DNA from: Paucidesulfovibrio longus DSM 6739
Lineage (GTDB): Bacteria; Desulfobacterota; Desulfovibrionia; Desulfovibrionales; Desulfovibrionaceae
NCBI RefSeq assembly: GCF_000420485.1
Contig: NZ_ATVA01000013.1
Location: 365,872 to 429,871, forward strand
DNA: 64,000 bases
Reading direction: 5' to 3'
The notes under the pieces were generated by a model that did not search any database, had not been told where the DNA came from, and was given only the letters and a program-made list of their open reading frames with translations. Both the position numbers and the translations under genes were made by a program. This document shows positions 42,301 through 50,410 of this stretch, piece by piece (positions within the stretch are counted from its first letter, which is position 1; the number at the start of each line of letters is the position of its first letter).

Positions 42301-43092
42301 CTAGCGCCCGCCCTCTTTTTCGCCATGTTCCGCATCCTCGTGCGGCGGCTGCGAGAGCTTGGCCCCGCGCCGCGAAAGCACGAACAGCGTATAGCCGAGG
42401 CCCGAAGCGATGTAGGCCAGAAAGATCAGGAAGCCAAGGACACGGGGCTTGGTGGCCACGAGCACGAAAAGCAGGATGGCCACGACCATGGTGCTGAAGG
42501 AATGGGCGCGCAGAAAGCCGAGCTCCTTGAAGGAGGCGAAGCGCACCGTGCTGACCATCAGGAAGGAAAGCAGGTAGACCAGCACAAGCAGGGCCGGAGC
42601 CAGGGACGTCTCCGCGATGTGCGGCGGGACGAAAGGCATGAAGAGCACAAGCGTGGCCAGGGTGCAGGCCGCGGCGGGAATGGGCAGGCCGGTGAAGAAG
42701 CGCTTGTCCGTGACCTTGACCTGGACGTTGAAACGAGCCAGACGCAACGCCCCGCAGGCCACAAGCAGGAACGAGGCCATCAGGCCCAGGCGGCCGAACT
42801 GCGAAAGCTGCCACATGTAGACCAGGATCGCGGGGGAAACGCCGAAAGCCACGAGATCGGCCAGGGAATCGTACTGGACCCCGAATTCGCTGGTGGTGTT
42901 GGTCATGCGCGCCACCCTGCCGTCCAGGGCGTCGAAGACGGCGCTGCCCAGGATGGCCAGCGCGCAGGACTCGAAATCGCCGCGCACGGACCAAACCATG
43001 CCCATGAACCCCAGAAAGAGGCTGGCGGTGGTAAACAGGTTGGGCAGGATGTAGACGGCCTTGCTGCGCGGCAGCCGCTTGCGAACAGCCAT
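42301..43092 (-). CDS. pssA: CDP-diacylglycerol-serine O-phosphatidyltransferase
   Basis: A 263-residue membrane enzyme making phosphatidylserine. It has the CDP-alcohol phosphotransferase signature, read as DALDGRVAR then G...D...D: the three parts DGRVAR, FGVQYD and SLAD are in register. Eight or so hydrophobic segments follow. This is the short, integral-membrane (type II) Pss, not the soluble enterobacterial form. The stop is close to a terminator and the ATG at 43092 is 12 bases after psd, so psd and pssA form a two-gene transcript that makes phosphatidylethanolamine. Confidence 0.94.
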   Translation of the reverse strand: MAVRKRLPRSKAVYILPNLFTTASLFLGFMGMVWSVRGDFESCALAILGSAVFDALDGRVARMTNTTSEFGVQYDSLADLVAFGVSPAILVYMWQLSQFGRLGLMASFLLVACGALRLARFNVQVKVTDKRFFTGLPIPAAACTLATLVLFMPFVPPHIAETSLAPALLVLVYLLSFLMVSTVRFASFKELGFLRAHSFSTMVVAILLFVLVATKPRVLGFLIFLAYIASGLGYTLFVLSRRGAKLSQPPHEDAEHGEKEGGR

Positions 43093-43104
43093 ACGTGAAA
43101 GCTC

Positions 43105-43752
43105 CTAGGATGCCTTGCGCTTGGCAAGGGCGGTTTCTCCGGCAAAGACGCGGTCGCCCACCGAGACTTCCAGCTCGAAGCCGTCGGGCAGGTAGAGGTC
43201 CACGCGGGAGCCGAAGCGGATCATGCCGAACCGGTCCCCACGCTTGAGCTTGTCGCCCTTTTCGGACCAGCAGACGATGCGTCGGGCAATGAGGCCCGCG
43301 ATCTGGACCACGGTGAAGCGCTGGTTGCCCTTGCCCACGATCTCCAGAATGTTGCGTTCGTTGTCCGTGCTGGCCTTGTCCAGGGAGGCGTTGAAGAACT
43401 TGCCGGGAATATACCGGATTGTCTCAATCTTACCGGAAACGGGCATGCGGTTCACGTGCACGTCGAAGACGTTCATGAACACGCATACCGCCTGCTTTTC
43501 CTCGCCGGAGATGGGATCCTTTTCGCGAGCGATCTTGACGATGCGCCCGTCCGCAGGCGAAACCACGGCCTCCGCGTCCTCCGGCGGCACGCGCTCCGGG
43601 TCGCGAAAGAAATGGCCCACAAAGGCCGTCAGGGCGAAGCTCAGCAAGGTGAAGCCCCACCAGCCGAGAACGGCGAATATCACTGTGGCGAACGCCGCCA
43701 GAATCAGAAAGGGATAGCCTTCAGGACATACGCCGACGGACCTCTGCTGCAT
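43105..43752 (-). CDS. psd: Phosphatidylserine decarboxylase (archaeal/short type)
   Basis: A 215-residue enzyme converting phosphatidylserine to phosphatidylethanolamine. The N-terminus has two hydrophobic segments (about 14-45) and the catalytic part has VSPADGRIV, FMNVFDVHVNRMPVSG and the self-cleavage site FGSRVD, in which the G-S bond is cut to give a pyruvoyl group. The short length and FGSRVD in place of LGST mark the PSD-A (archaeal-type) subgroup. It is transcribed ahead of pssA; the ATG at 43752 follows GGAGGTGAACG. Confidence 0.93.
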   Translation of the reverse strand: MQQRSVGVCPEGYPFLILAAFATVIFAVLGWWGFTLLSFALTAFVGHFFRDPERVPPEDAEAVVSPADGRIVKIAREKDPISGEEKQAVCVFMNVFDVHVNRMPVSGKIETIRYIPGKFFNASLDKASTDNERNILEIVGKGNQRFTVVQIAGLIARRIVCWSEKGDKLKRGDRFGMIRFGSRVDLYLPDGFELEVSVGDRVFAGETALAKRKAS

Positions 43753-43879
43753 CGTTCACCTCCGCTTCCGGGCAAAACGGTAACATTGATATAAAAGCGT
43801 AGGCTACCCGGCCTCGGTTCCCAGGTCAACCTTGCTCACGCCTCTTGTGCGTCCCGGTTCCTTCCAGTATGAAAACCGC

Positions 43880-44881
43880 ATGGATCCCGTAACCCATCTT
43901 TCCGCCGGAGCCGTCATCTTTCAGGCCGTACGCGACCGCCTTCCCCGGGCGCGTCTGCTTCTGGCGCTCTGCCTGCTCCTCGCGGTTCTGCCTGACGTGG
44001 ACATTCTCTTCTTTCCCTCGGACCCGTCCTTTTATCTGCTGCACCACCGGGGGCTCACCCATTCCGTATTCTTCGTGGCCCTGGCCTCGCCGCTTTTCGC
44101 ATGGCTGTATGCGCGTCCCGCAGGACGGCCAGGCTTCGGCATCCTGGCCGGGCTCTGCGCAGCCCTGCTCTCGACGCACATCTATCAGGATCTGGCCACC
44201 AGCTACGGCACGCAGATTTTCGCTCCCCTTTCCCACGCCCGGCTTTCCTTTGACGCCATATTCATCATCGACCCCATCTACACCGGCCTGACCATCGCCG
44301 CGATTCTCATCGCCGCATTCTGGAAAAGCCGCAGGCGAACCATCGCCCTGGTCGCCTTGGCCTGGATATTCATCTATCCACTGGCCTGCGCCGGGCTGCG
44401 CGTCGTGGCCGAAACCCGCTACGTGGACGCCCTGGCCAAAAGCGACGCTCCGTACGAATGCCTCAGCGTCACAACGGACGTGCTTTCCCCGCTCTACTGG
44501 AAGGCGATTCTCGTCAGCGACGGACGATACGCCCTGGAAAGCATCGACATGCTCTCCGACGCCAACGCCGATCCGGATTTCGCCTACCTGCGCCCCACCC
44601 GCGAACTGATCGAACGGCTGCGCAAGGCGGACCCCTTCCTCGACACCTATTTCTGGTTTACCGCCTTCCCATATTATATAGAGGAACCCGGCGAGCACGG
44701 AGAGCGCAATCTCGTTTTCGGCGACCTGCGCTTCCAGTCGCCCGGACCGCTGATGCGCAAGCTCTTCGAAAACGGACGCACTCCCTTCGCCCTGACCGTC
44801 CGGCTGGACTCTTCCGGCCAGATCAAGGAATTCGTCTTCCACAGAGGCGGCAAGACGTTCGCGCGTTCCTTCATGGAATAG
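43880..44881 (+). CDS. YdjM-like inner-membrane metal-dependent hydrolase
   Basis: A 333-residue protein with several membrane spans. MDPVTHLSAGAVIFQA at the start, LPDVDILF and HHRGLTHSVFF are the histidine and aspartate motifs of the YdjM/PF04307 membrane-bound metal-dependent hydrolases; a third HIYQDLATSYGTQIF segment also fits. The catalytic role of the family is poorly defined. The C-terminal third is soluble and has no clear match by eye. The ATG at 43880 is taken because family members begin with this segment; no strong ribosome-binding site is seen, and a TTG at 43832 would add 16 residues. Confidence 0.82.
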   Translation: MDPVTHLSAGAVIFQAVRDRLPRARLLLALCLLLAVLPDVDILFFPSDPSFYLLHHRGLTHSVFFVALASPLFAWLYARPAGRPGFGILAGLCAALLSTHIYQDLATSYGTQIFAPLSHARLSFDAIFIIDPIYTGLTIAAILIAAFWKSRRRTIALVALAWIFIYPLACAGLRVVAETRYVDALAKSDAPYECLSVTTDVLSPLYWKAILVSDGRYALESIDMLSDANADPDFAYLRPTRELIERLRKADPFLDTYFWFTAFPYYIEEPGEHGERNLVFGDLRFQSPGPLMRKLFENGRTPFALTVRLDSSGQIKEFVFHRGGKTFARSFME

Positions 44882-44921
44882 CCGCGCTGGTCCTGCGGGA
44901 TTTACAGGCGACTTCGAGAGG

Positions 44922-45857
44922 CTAGTTCTTGCCGAAGCCCGATCCGCGGGACAGCCTGTGCAAAGGCAGGATTTCGCCGCTCACGATCCAGGCCTGGGGA
45001 TGCAGGGCCGCGCCCTCGAATTCCGCAGGACGCTGAAAGCCGTTCTCCCGGCTGAGTATGAGGGAAGCGTTCGTTTCCCGGCTGTAGACGATCAATCCTT
45101 CCGGAAAGAATTCCGCACGGCCCAAGGCCGGACCGCAGGCTTCGAACAGAGCGGCGTAGGCACCGAAAAACCGTTCGTCGCAAAGAGCGGCGCAGGTGCC
45201 CGTGGTGTCTGCTGCGCTGACGAGAGCGATGTTCCGCCCCCCTGCCAAGGCATAGGAGGAAGCCGTCGCGGGGCTGGCGTGCACGACGTTGCCCGCCCCC
45301 AGGGATCGCAGCAGCGCCCCTGCACGGTCCGCGACCTCCGCGTCCTCCTCCATGCCCCAGACCTCGATGGATTCGACGCCGGCGCGGCGGGCCAGAAGAT
45401 ATTGCCCAAGGACCAGCAGGCCCGCACCGGAATAGAGATCCAGCCCCAGAAAACGCCCGGTTTCGGCCACGCGCTGACCGAACAGCGCGCGCAACATGCG
45501 GGCCGCTGTTTCGGGCTCCCCGGCCAGGGACAAAGCCGGCGCGAACCGCCGCAGCATGTTCATGATTTCAATGTCGTCGTCCGGCTCGTTCAGGCTGCGG
45601 CAGCGCGCAAACATGCCGAGCAGCGCCCCGATTGCCGAGGGCGGAACCGGATTGGACTGCGCGCCGGGATGGACAAAGGCGAAAAAATACTTTGCCGCGA
45701 CGTTCATCAGAGACTGTGCGGAAAGAGGAACCATGGGATCGCCGAGGATCCGAAGGTCGTCCACCAAAGGGGCCTGGTCCAGCCAGCGCGGAGCCGGACC
45801 GATCAAGCCGGCAGCCTCTTCGTTGTTGAGATGACAAGGAGCAGCGACCTTGCTCAT
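44922..45857 (-). CDS. Uncharacterised protein with methyltransferase-like Rossmann core
   Basis: A 311-residue protein that I do not recognise as a named family. Codon use is like its neighbours and the ATG at 45857 follows CTGGAGGAATCGCC, so the gene looks real. The N-terminal 120 residues are helical. In the middle, LGLDLYSGAGLLVLGQYLL then VEVWGMEEDAEVADRAG reads like SAM-binding motif I and an acidic strand end, suggesting a methyltransferase fold, though the usual D/E-x-G-x-G-x-G pattern is loose. The C-terminal region is mixed. Neighbours are the YdjM-like gene (convergent) and the nitroreductase (divergent), which offer no clue. Confidence 0.65.
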   Translation of the reverse strand: MSKVAAPCHLNNEEAAGLIGPAPRWLDQAPLVDDLRILGDPMVPLSAQSLMNVAAKYFFAFVHPGAQSNPVPPSAIGALLGMFARCRSLNEPDDDIEIMNMLRRFAPALSLAGEPETAARMLRALFGQRVAETGRFLGLDLYSGAGLLVLGQYLLARRAGVESIEVWGMEEDAEVADRAGALLRSLGAGNVVHASPATASSYALAGGRNIALVSAADTTGTCAALCDERFFGAYAALFEACGPALGRAEFFPEGLIVYSRETNASLILSRENGFQRPAEFEGAALHPQAWIVSGEILPLHRLSRGSGFGKN

Positions 45858-46089
45858 GGCGATTCCTCCAGTGGCCGCGAAGCGCGGCGGGCATTTTTTG
45901 CAGTCCCCCGATCCAGTGCAGGGGTTGTGCCGGGATGTCCGCCTGCCTCCTTCAAAATTCATTTTTTAATCACATCCCAATCAAATCAGAGCATTGCGCT
46001 GCGTCAGTCATGTCCGGGCAGGCCGAAACCTTTTCGTGGACGCTCGGAAGTGGCCTTGATACAAGCTTGCCTGAAGCAAGGAGAAGAAA

Positions 46090-46902
46090 ATGGCAAAAAA
46101 CGCCGAAGACCTGATCCTGATCGATCGGGATAAATGCAATCGCGACTGCATCTGCGAGCTGGAATGTCCCTTCGACTTGATCTACTACGGGGACGATGGC
46201 TACCCGCGTCTGCGCCGCGCCGCCAAAAAGCACTGCATCGCCTGCGGCCACTGCGTCTCGGTCTGCCCTTCCCAGGCCCTCGACCTGAAGATGCTCCGGC
46301 TTGAGAACTGCATCCCCTTCGACAAGGAGCTCCAGCCCGGTCCGGAACAGGTAGCCCAGTTCCTCAAGTCGCGCCGCTCCGTCCGCACCTTCAAGAAGAA
46401 ACCGGTCTCCCGCGAGGATCTCGAATGGATGCTCGACGTGGCCCGCTATGCCCCCTCGGCCCATAATGCCCAGCCGGTTCGGTGGGTCATCGTCAACGAC
46501 CGCAAAACCATCGACCAGCTCACGGAATGCGTGGTCGAATGGATGGAAAAAATGAAGCTCTTCCCGGGCGTCATCCGGGCCTGGCGCGACCATCAGGACG
46601 ACAAGGTGCTGCGGCACGCGCCGCACATGGCCGTGGCCCACGCGCCCGTGGACGGGGAAAGCCCCGCCGCGGACTGCTCCATCGCCTGCACCTATCTGGA
46701 ACTGGCGGGCCATTCCAAGGGCGTGGGGGCCTGCTGGGCCGGATTTCTGATGAACGCCGTGGAATACACGGACCAGATCGACAAGCTGCTGAACATTCCC
46801 CAGGGCAACCGCATCTACGGCGCGCTCATGCTCGGCTACACGAAATTCCGATATTATATGATCCCGGACCGCAATCCCGTCCAGGTGGACTGGATCGACT
46901 GA
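46090..46902 (+). CDS. Nitroreductase fused to an N-terminal ferredoxin domain
   Basis: A 270-residue protein. The first 75 residues hold two [4Fe-4S] motifs, in CNRDCICELECPF and in HCIACGHCVSVCPSQ; the first is spaced unusually (C-x3-C-x-C-x3-C). The rest is an FMN nitroreductase domain, with SRRSVRTFKKKPVSREDLE, the flavin-binding RYAPSAHNAQPVRW, and GACWAGFL near the end. Such ferredoxin-linked nitroreductases transfer electrons from ferredoxin to a flavin substrate. The ATG at 46090 follows AAGGAGAAGAAA. No partner genes are adjacent. Confidence 0.9.
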   Translation: MAKNAEDLILIDRDKCNRDCICELECPFDLIYYGDDGYPRLRRAAKKHCIACGHCVSVCPSQALDLKMLRLENCIPFDKELQPGPEQVAQFLKSRRSVRTFKKKPVSREDLEWMLDVARYAPSAHNAQPVRWVIVNDRKTIDQLTECVVEWMEKMKLFPGVIRAWRDHQDDKVLRHAPHMAVAHAPVDGESPAADCSIACTYLELAGHSKGVGACWAGFLMNAVEYTDQIDKLLNIPQGNRIYGALMLGYTKFRYYMIPDRNPVQVDWID

Positions 46903-46910
46903 TTCGAACG

Positions 46911-46936
46911 ACAAAGGCCCCGCGAAAGCGGGGCCT
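46911..46936. terminator. Hairpin after the nitroreductase gene
   Basis: AGGCCCCGC and GCGGGGCCT form a perfect nine-base-pair stem with a GAAA tetraloop. It has TTTGT on the minus-strand side and no T-tract on the plus side, so it may act mainly against minus-strand transcripts such as read-through from tRNA-Gly. Confidence 0.6.
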
Positions 46937-47012
46937 CGTGCTTGCGGCGGACCGCCGACGCCGCAGGGCACACATGGCTCGACATCAAAGCCAGGCGCAC
47001 GCCGGACGCAGG

Positions 47013-47044
47013 GCAAAAGAAAAGGCCGACTCGAAAGCCGGCCT
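47013..47044 (-). terminator. Terminator after tRNA-Gly
   Basis: On the minus strand AGGCCGGC and a matching GTCGGCCT (one mismatch pair) around TTTCGA are followed by TTTCTTTT. It lies seven bases beyond the CCA end of tRNA-Gly. Confidence 0.8.
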
Positions 47045-47050
47045 GAAACA

Positions 47051-47125
<75 letters not shown>

Positions 47126-47142
47126 TCAATCAAGGGACACTC

Positions 47143-47171
47143 TGTTTACTCGTGCCGCCCTCACCTGTCAA
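47143..47171 (-). promoter_or_regulatory. Promoter of tRNA-Gly
   Basis: On the minus strand TTGACA (47171-47166) and TAAACA (47148-47143) with a 17-base spacer end 18 bases before the first base of the tRNA. Confidence 0.6.
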
Positions 47172-47217
47172 CCCTTCGATTTAACTTTTTCTCAGAGTAA
47201 AACTTCCTGGTTTCATT

Positions 47218-47235
47218 AAGCATATTCATATGCTT
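47218..47235. promoter_or_regulatory. AT-rich palindrome upstream of dksA
   Basis: AAGCATA and TATGCTT form a perfect inverted repeat with a TTCA centre, 97 bases before the dksA ATG, in an unusually AT-rich stretch (47160-47280) between the divergent tRNA-Gly and dksA. It could be an operator; the protein that binds it is unknown. Confidence 0.4.
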
Positions 47236-47331
47236 TACTTTTGGCACTTTTCTGATATATCCACACACTTCATTCGAGCGCGGCAACCCGAAACAATCGG
47301 GCAGCCGACATCCCCGCAGGAGTATTTTCAC

Positions 47332-47694
47332 ATGGAAGCTAACGATATCAAGTATTTCCGCGAAGTGCTCGAAGGCCTGCTCGACGACATCATGCAGAAG
47401 AGCCAGGAAACCATCGAGGACATGACGGAGTCCGGCGAAATCTACGCCGACCCTGCGGACCGCGCCACCGCTGAATCGGATCGCGCCTTCACTCTGCGCA
47501 TCCGCGACCGCGAGCGCAAACTCGTCCGCAAAATCCAGCAGGCCCTGCAGCGCATCGAGGACGGCGATTTCGGCATCTGCTCCGAATGCGGAGACGAGAT
47601 CGGCACCCCCAGGCTCAAGGCCCGCCCCATGACCACGCTGTGCATCCAGTGCAAAAGCAAACAGGAAGAGGACGAACAGGTCCGGGGCGACTAG
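47332..47694 (+). CDS. dksA: RNA polymerase-binding factor DksA
   Basis: A 120-residue protein that enters the RNA polymerase secondary channel and, with ppGpp, adjusts transcription of stable RNA and biosynthetic genes. The long coiled coil carries at its tip the D-P-A-D-R-A motif (YADPADRATAES, about residues 39-50), needed for function. The zinc ribbon is CSECGDEIGTPRL and CIQCKSKQ, giving a four-cysteine site. Length and order match short DksA. The ATG at 47332 follows AGGAGTATTTTCAC. It is 21 bases ahead of the NFACT gene and probably co-transcribed. Confidence 0.93.
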   Translation: MEANDIKYFREVLEGLLDDIMQKSQETIEDMTESGEIYADPADRATAESDRAFTLRIRDRERKLVRKIQQALQRIEDGDFGICSECGDEIGTPRLKARPMTTLCIQCKSKQEEDEQVRGD

Positions 47695-47715
47695 CCCCGG
47701 TTCGAGACAGCCGCA

Positions 47716-49266
47716 ATGGAGGCGAACTTCTTCCGCCATCTGGCCGCCGAGGCCGGAATCCTGCTTGCGGGGCGGCGCATCGAAAAAATATACGCCCCCG
47801 CCGACAACGTCTGGACGCTTCGCCTGGACGGAAAGGATGCGGCTCGATATCTGCTTTTCCGGCCCGCGAAAATCGCGGGCCTTCTCTTTTTCTCGGCGCA
47901 GAAGCCGGCCAATCCCTTTACCGCGCCCGCACGCGTCATGTGGCTTCGCAAGCGCCTCGGCGGACGCCGGATCATCGGCTGCCGCGCGGACTGGCCCTCG
48001 CTGCGTCTCGCGCTGGAACTGGCCCCGACCACGCGGGAAAACCCGGGGCGATGCCTGATCCTCGATCTGCGCGAAGGGCTGCGGGTCTGCGACGAGCCGG
48101 ACACGGACTTCGGCGCGGAACCGGAATGGCCCGGACCGGACGAAGTCATGGCGAACAAGGACATTTGGCGGGAGTATCCCCAGATTTCGCCGCCGCTGCG
48201 CAAGCGGCTCGCCAGCCTTGACCCCGACGACGCCCGCGACCTCTATCTCCAGGTGATCCGCGGCGACCGCCCTTCCCGCTTCCATGCGCCGGAAGAGGAG
48301 GAAGGGCCGGGCATGCCCTTGGTCTGGCCGTCCCCTGGCCGCAACCTTTCCTTCGACACCGCCCTGGAAGCCGCCGAAGCCTGGGGGGCGCGCACCCTCT
48401 TTCCCGACCTCGAAGACCAGGCCGAACGCCCGGAATTCGTTCGGCTGAAACGCCAACGCAAAAAAATCGCCAAGGCTCTGGAAAGACTCGACCAGGAAAA
48501 AGCCCGGCTCGACGGGCTGATCGCCCTGCGCGAGCAAGGCGAAGCCCTCAAGGCCAACCTCTATACGCTGACCGGATATGACGGAGAGCAAAACCGGATT
48601 CCGGAACGCATCACCTTGGAACACCCGGTACTCGGCCCTCTGGAAATCGAGCTTGACCCGCAAATTTCCCCTGCGGCAAACATGGAACGACTCTTCCGCC
48701 TCGCGGACAAGGGCAGACGAGGGTATGTCCATCTCGCCCGCCGCCGCAACGAACTCGGCAAGGAGCTGGCCCGGCTGGACGCAGGCGGCGCTCCGGCTCC
48801 CGGCCAGGCTCCAAGGCGGCACGGCGGCACGGAAGGGGCAGACGCGCCCGCCCCGCTTCCCAAACGCTGGCAGGGGCTCGCCGTGAGCCTCTTCACGACC
48901 GAGGACGGATTCGCCGTTGCACGCGGCAAGAACAAGAAGGCCAACCACGAGATGCTCTCGCGGGCGGCGAGTCCCTTCGACTACTGGTTCCATGCCCAGG
49001 ACGGCCCCAGCTCGCATGTGATTCTCAAACGCGACCACCCGGCCCAGGAAGTCCCGGAACGCTCCCTGCTCCAAGCCGCGGAACTCTGCGCTCTGAAGAG
49101 TTCGTTCAAAGGCGACGGGAGAGTGGAAGTCATGTACGCGCTCGTCAAGGACATCCGCAAGATCAAGGGACTGGACCACGGTTCCGTGGCCGTGGATCAG
49201 GTCCAGGGCACGCTGGCGGTGCGGCCCGACCCGGAACTGGAGCAGAAGCTCGCCCGCAAAGCCTGA
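47716..49266 (+). CDS. NFACT-family protein (RqcH/Tae2-like)
   Basis: A 516-residue protein. The N-terminal NFACT-N-like segment (MEANFFRHLAAEAGILLAG, RRIEKIYAP) is followed by a charged coiled coil (about 240-280) and a C-terminal NFACT-R RNA-binding domain, with FAVARGKNKKANHEMLSRAA then FDYWFHAQDGPSSHVIL (about 395-440). Such proteins bind stalled 50S-peptidyl-tRNA and RqcH adds alanine tails; some members only bind RNA. The helix-hairpin-helix region looks shorter than in RqcH. The ATG at 47716 lies 21 bases after the dksA stop. A strong palindromic terminator follows. Confidence 0.85.
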   Translation: MEANFFRHLAAEAGILLAGRRIEKIYAPADNVWTLRLDGKDAARYLLFRPAKIAGLLFFSAQKPANPFTAPARVMWLRKRLGGRRIIGCRADWPSLRLALELAPTTRENPGRCLILDLREGLRVCDEPDTDFGAEPEWPGPDEVMANKDIWREYPQISPPLRKRLASLDPDDARDLYLQVIRGDRPSRFHAPEEEEGPGMPLVWPSPGRNLSFDTALEAAEAWGARTLFPDLEDQAERPEFVRLKRQRKKIAKALERLDQEKARLDGLIALREQGEALKANLYTLTGYDGEQNRIPERITLEHPVLGPLEIELDPQISPAANMERLFRLADKGRRGYVHLARRRNELGKELARLDAGGAPAPGQAPRRHGGTEGADAPAPLPKRWQGLAVSLFTTEDGFAVARGKNKKANHEMLSRAASPFDYWFHAQDGPSSHVILKRDHPAQEVPERSLLQAAELCALKSSFKGDGRVEVMYALVKDIRKIKGLDHGSVAVDQVQGTLAVRPDPELEQKLARKA

Positions 49267-49281
49267 CCCGCCTGCGCCCGA

Positions 49282-49327
49282 ACGTCAAAACGCCGTCCCG
49301 CAGTTATGCGGGACGGCGTTTTGACGT
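49282..49327. terminator. Bidirectional terminator with 21-base perfect arms
   Basis: ACGTCAAAACGCCGTCCCGCA and its exact complement flank a GTTA loop. The AAAA and TTTT inside the arms let it act on transcripts from both sides: the NFACT gene on the left and the muramidase-like gene on the right. Confidence 0.9.
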
Positions 49328-49352
49328 CTCGGCGACCTTGGACCTTGGATTC

Positions 49353-50309
49353 TCAGGCCAGCATGTTCACGCTTCCGGTGTCGAGCATGGCCAGAGCCAT
49401 GCGCTTTTCATGATCCATGCGGCTCTGCACGCTCGCGCGCACCCGACGGCTTGAAGAGCCGAACTGGGTCTTGCGGTTGTCGTAGACCTCGTCGATGAGC
49501 TTGTGCACGAACTCGCCGCTATCCGGCTTGGCGTGCAGCCCGGCAATGGCCTGCCCGAAGATTTCCGCAGCTCCCGTGGCGCCGTGCTGCACGGCCGTGC
49601 TCCAGAGCACCTCGCGCGCCGCCAGCGGCAGCTTGTCCACATCGATTCCGGTCTGGGCGATGATCTTTTCCCGCGCAGGCTGGTAATGATCCTCCCGAAT
49701 GAACTCGCGCTGCAACAGCTCGAATCGTTCCGGCGACTCCTCGGCGATCTTCTTCCATTCGCGGGGCATTCCCCCGCGCGTGCCTCCGGTGTTGGCAGGC
49801 CCTGCGGCGCGCAGCCGCTTGGACCATTCCGGCGCCCGCTCGTCGAGGAACTTCAGGAAGTCATGCATGGATCCCGTGCGCGAGGCTATCTGGAACTTAC
49901 CGTAGGACGTTCCGCCCACACGGTCGAAACCGATGGCCTCCACGCCCTTGTCCCCGGATTCGAACATGGCTGAAAGCGCTCCGGCCACCAAAGCGTTCTT
50001 TTGCGGTTCGGGCACCTTGGCGCGCACCACGTTCATGGGCTGGCTGCGCTCCAGCGGGTTTTCCCCGATCAAACGGGATATGGTCGAAAGCGCGTCCATC
50101 ATCAACGCGTCGTTCATCAACGAGCCGCCCATCAAATGCGACTGTCCGGCCTGACTTTCCTTTCCATCGCTGAAAAGGTTCAAGGCCATCTGCATCTGGG
50201 TGTGAAACGCCAGATCCCCGGCCTGCTTCGCGCTCATAGGCCGCTGGACGGCTGCGGCGGGTCTCGTTCCGAGAACCTGCATCAGTTGGGAATAGTCCAT
50301 TTCCGCCAT
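49353..50309 (-). CDS. Lysozyme-like (muramidase-type) protein, probable flagellar or cell-wall role
   Basis: A 318-residue protein. Residues 1-100 are polar and helical with no signal peptide. From about residue 105 a lysozyme-like domain can be read: MFESGDKGVEAIGF has the candidate catalytic glutamate (E117), followed by VGGTSYGKFQIASRTGSMH, a pattern of the peptidoglycan-cleaving family, and later REVLWSTAVQHGATGAAEIF. The ATG at 50309 follows GGGGGAGCCGAC and sits 54 bases behind a sigma-54 promoter. Export could be through a flagellar or other specialised route, because no signal is visible. A flagellar rod hydrolase is plausible, unproven. Confidence 0.7.
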   Translation of the reverse strand: MAEMDYSQLMQVLGTRPAAAVQRPMSAKQAGDLAFHTQMQMALNLFSDGKESQAGQSHLMGGSLMNDALMMDALSTISRLIGENPLERSQPMNVVRAKVPEPQKNALVAGALSAMFESGDKGVEAIGFDRVGGTSYGKFQIASRTGSMHDFLKFLDERAPEWSKRLRAAGPANTGGTRGGMPREWKKIAEESPERFELLQREFIREDHYQPAREKIIAQTGIDVDKLPLAAREVLWSTAVQHGATGAAEIFGQAIAGLHAKPDSGEFVHKLIDEVYDNRKTQFGSSSRRVRASVQSRMDHEKRMALAMLDTGSVNMLA

Positions 50310-50362
50310 GTCGGCTCCCCCTGTCAAAATCCGGACACAAAAGGCTGTGCCCACCAGGATTG

Positions 50363-50378
50363 AGCAGAATCCGTGCCA
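50363..50378 (-). promoter_or_regulatory. Sigma-54 promoter of the muramidase-like gene
   Basis: On the minus strand TGGCACG (50378-50372) then CTGCT (50367-50363), with GG and GC exactly ten bases apart, fits the -24/-12 consensus TGGCACG-N4-TTGCW except for one base. It points to NtrC-type activation, as used for many flagellar genes. Confidence 0.7.
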
Positions 50379-50410
50379 TGCGCGGGAATGGCTATATAAT
50401 ATCAATTAAA

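Noticed and set aside
42051..42335. A longer 94-codon reading of the leucine leader frame, starting near 42335
   Set aside because: It would begin inside pssA and run through a terminator and the leu promoter; the ATG at 42122 beside the promoter explains the leucine-rich part better.
47241..47258. TTGGCAC upstream of dksA resembling a sigma-54 -24 element
   Set aside because: The bases at the -12 position are AT instead of GC, so the spacing rule is not met.
47161..49179. A 672-codon minus-strand frame opposite dksA and the NFACT gene
   Set aside because: Antisense to two recognised genes and without domains.
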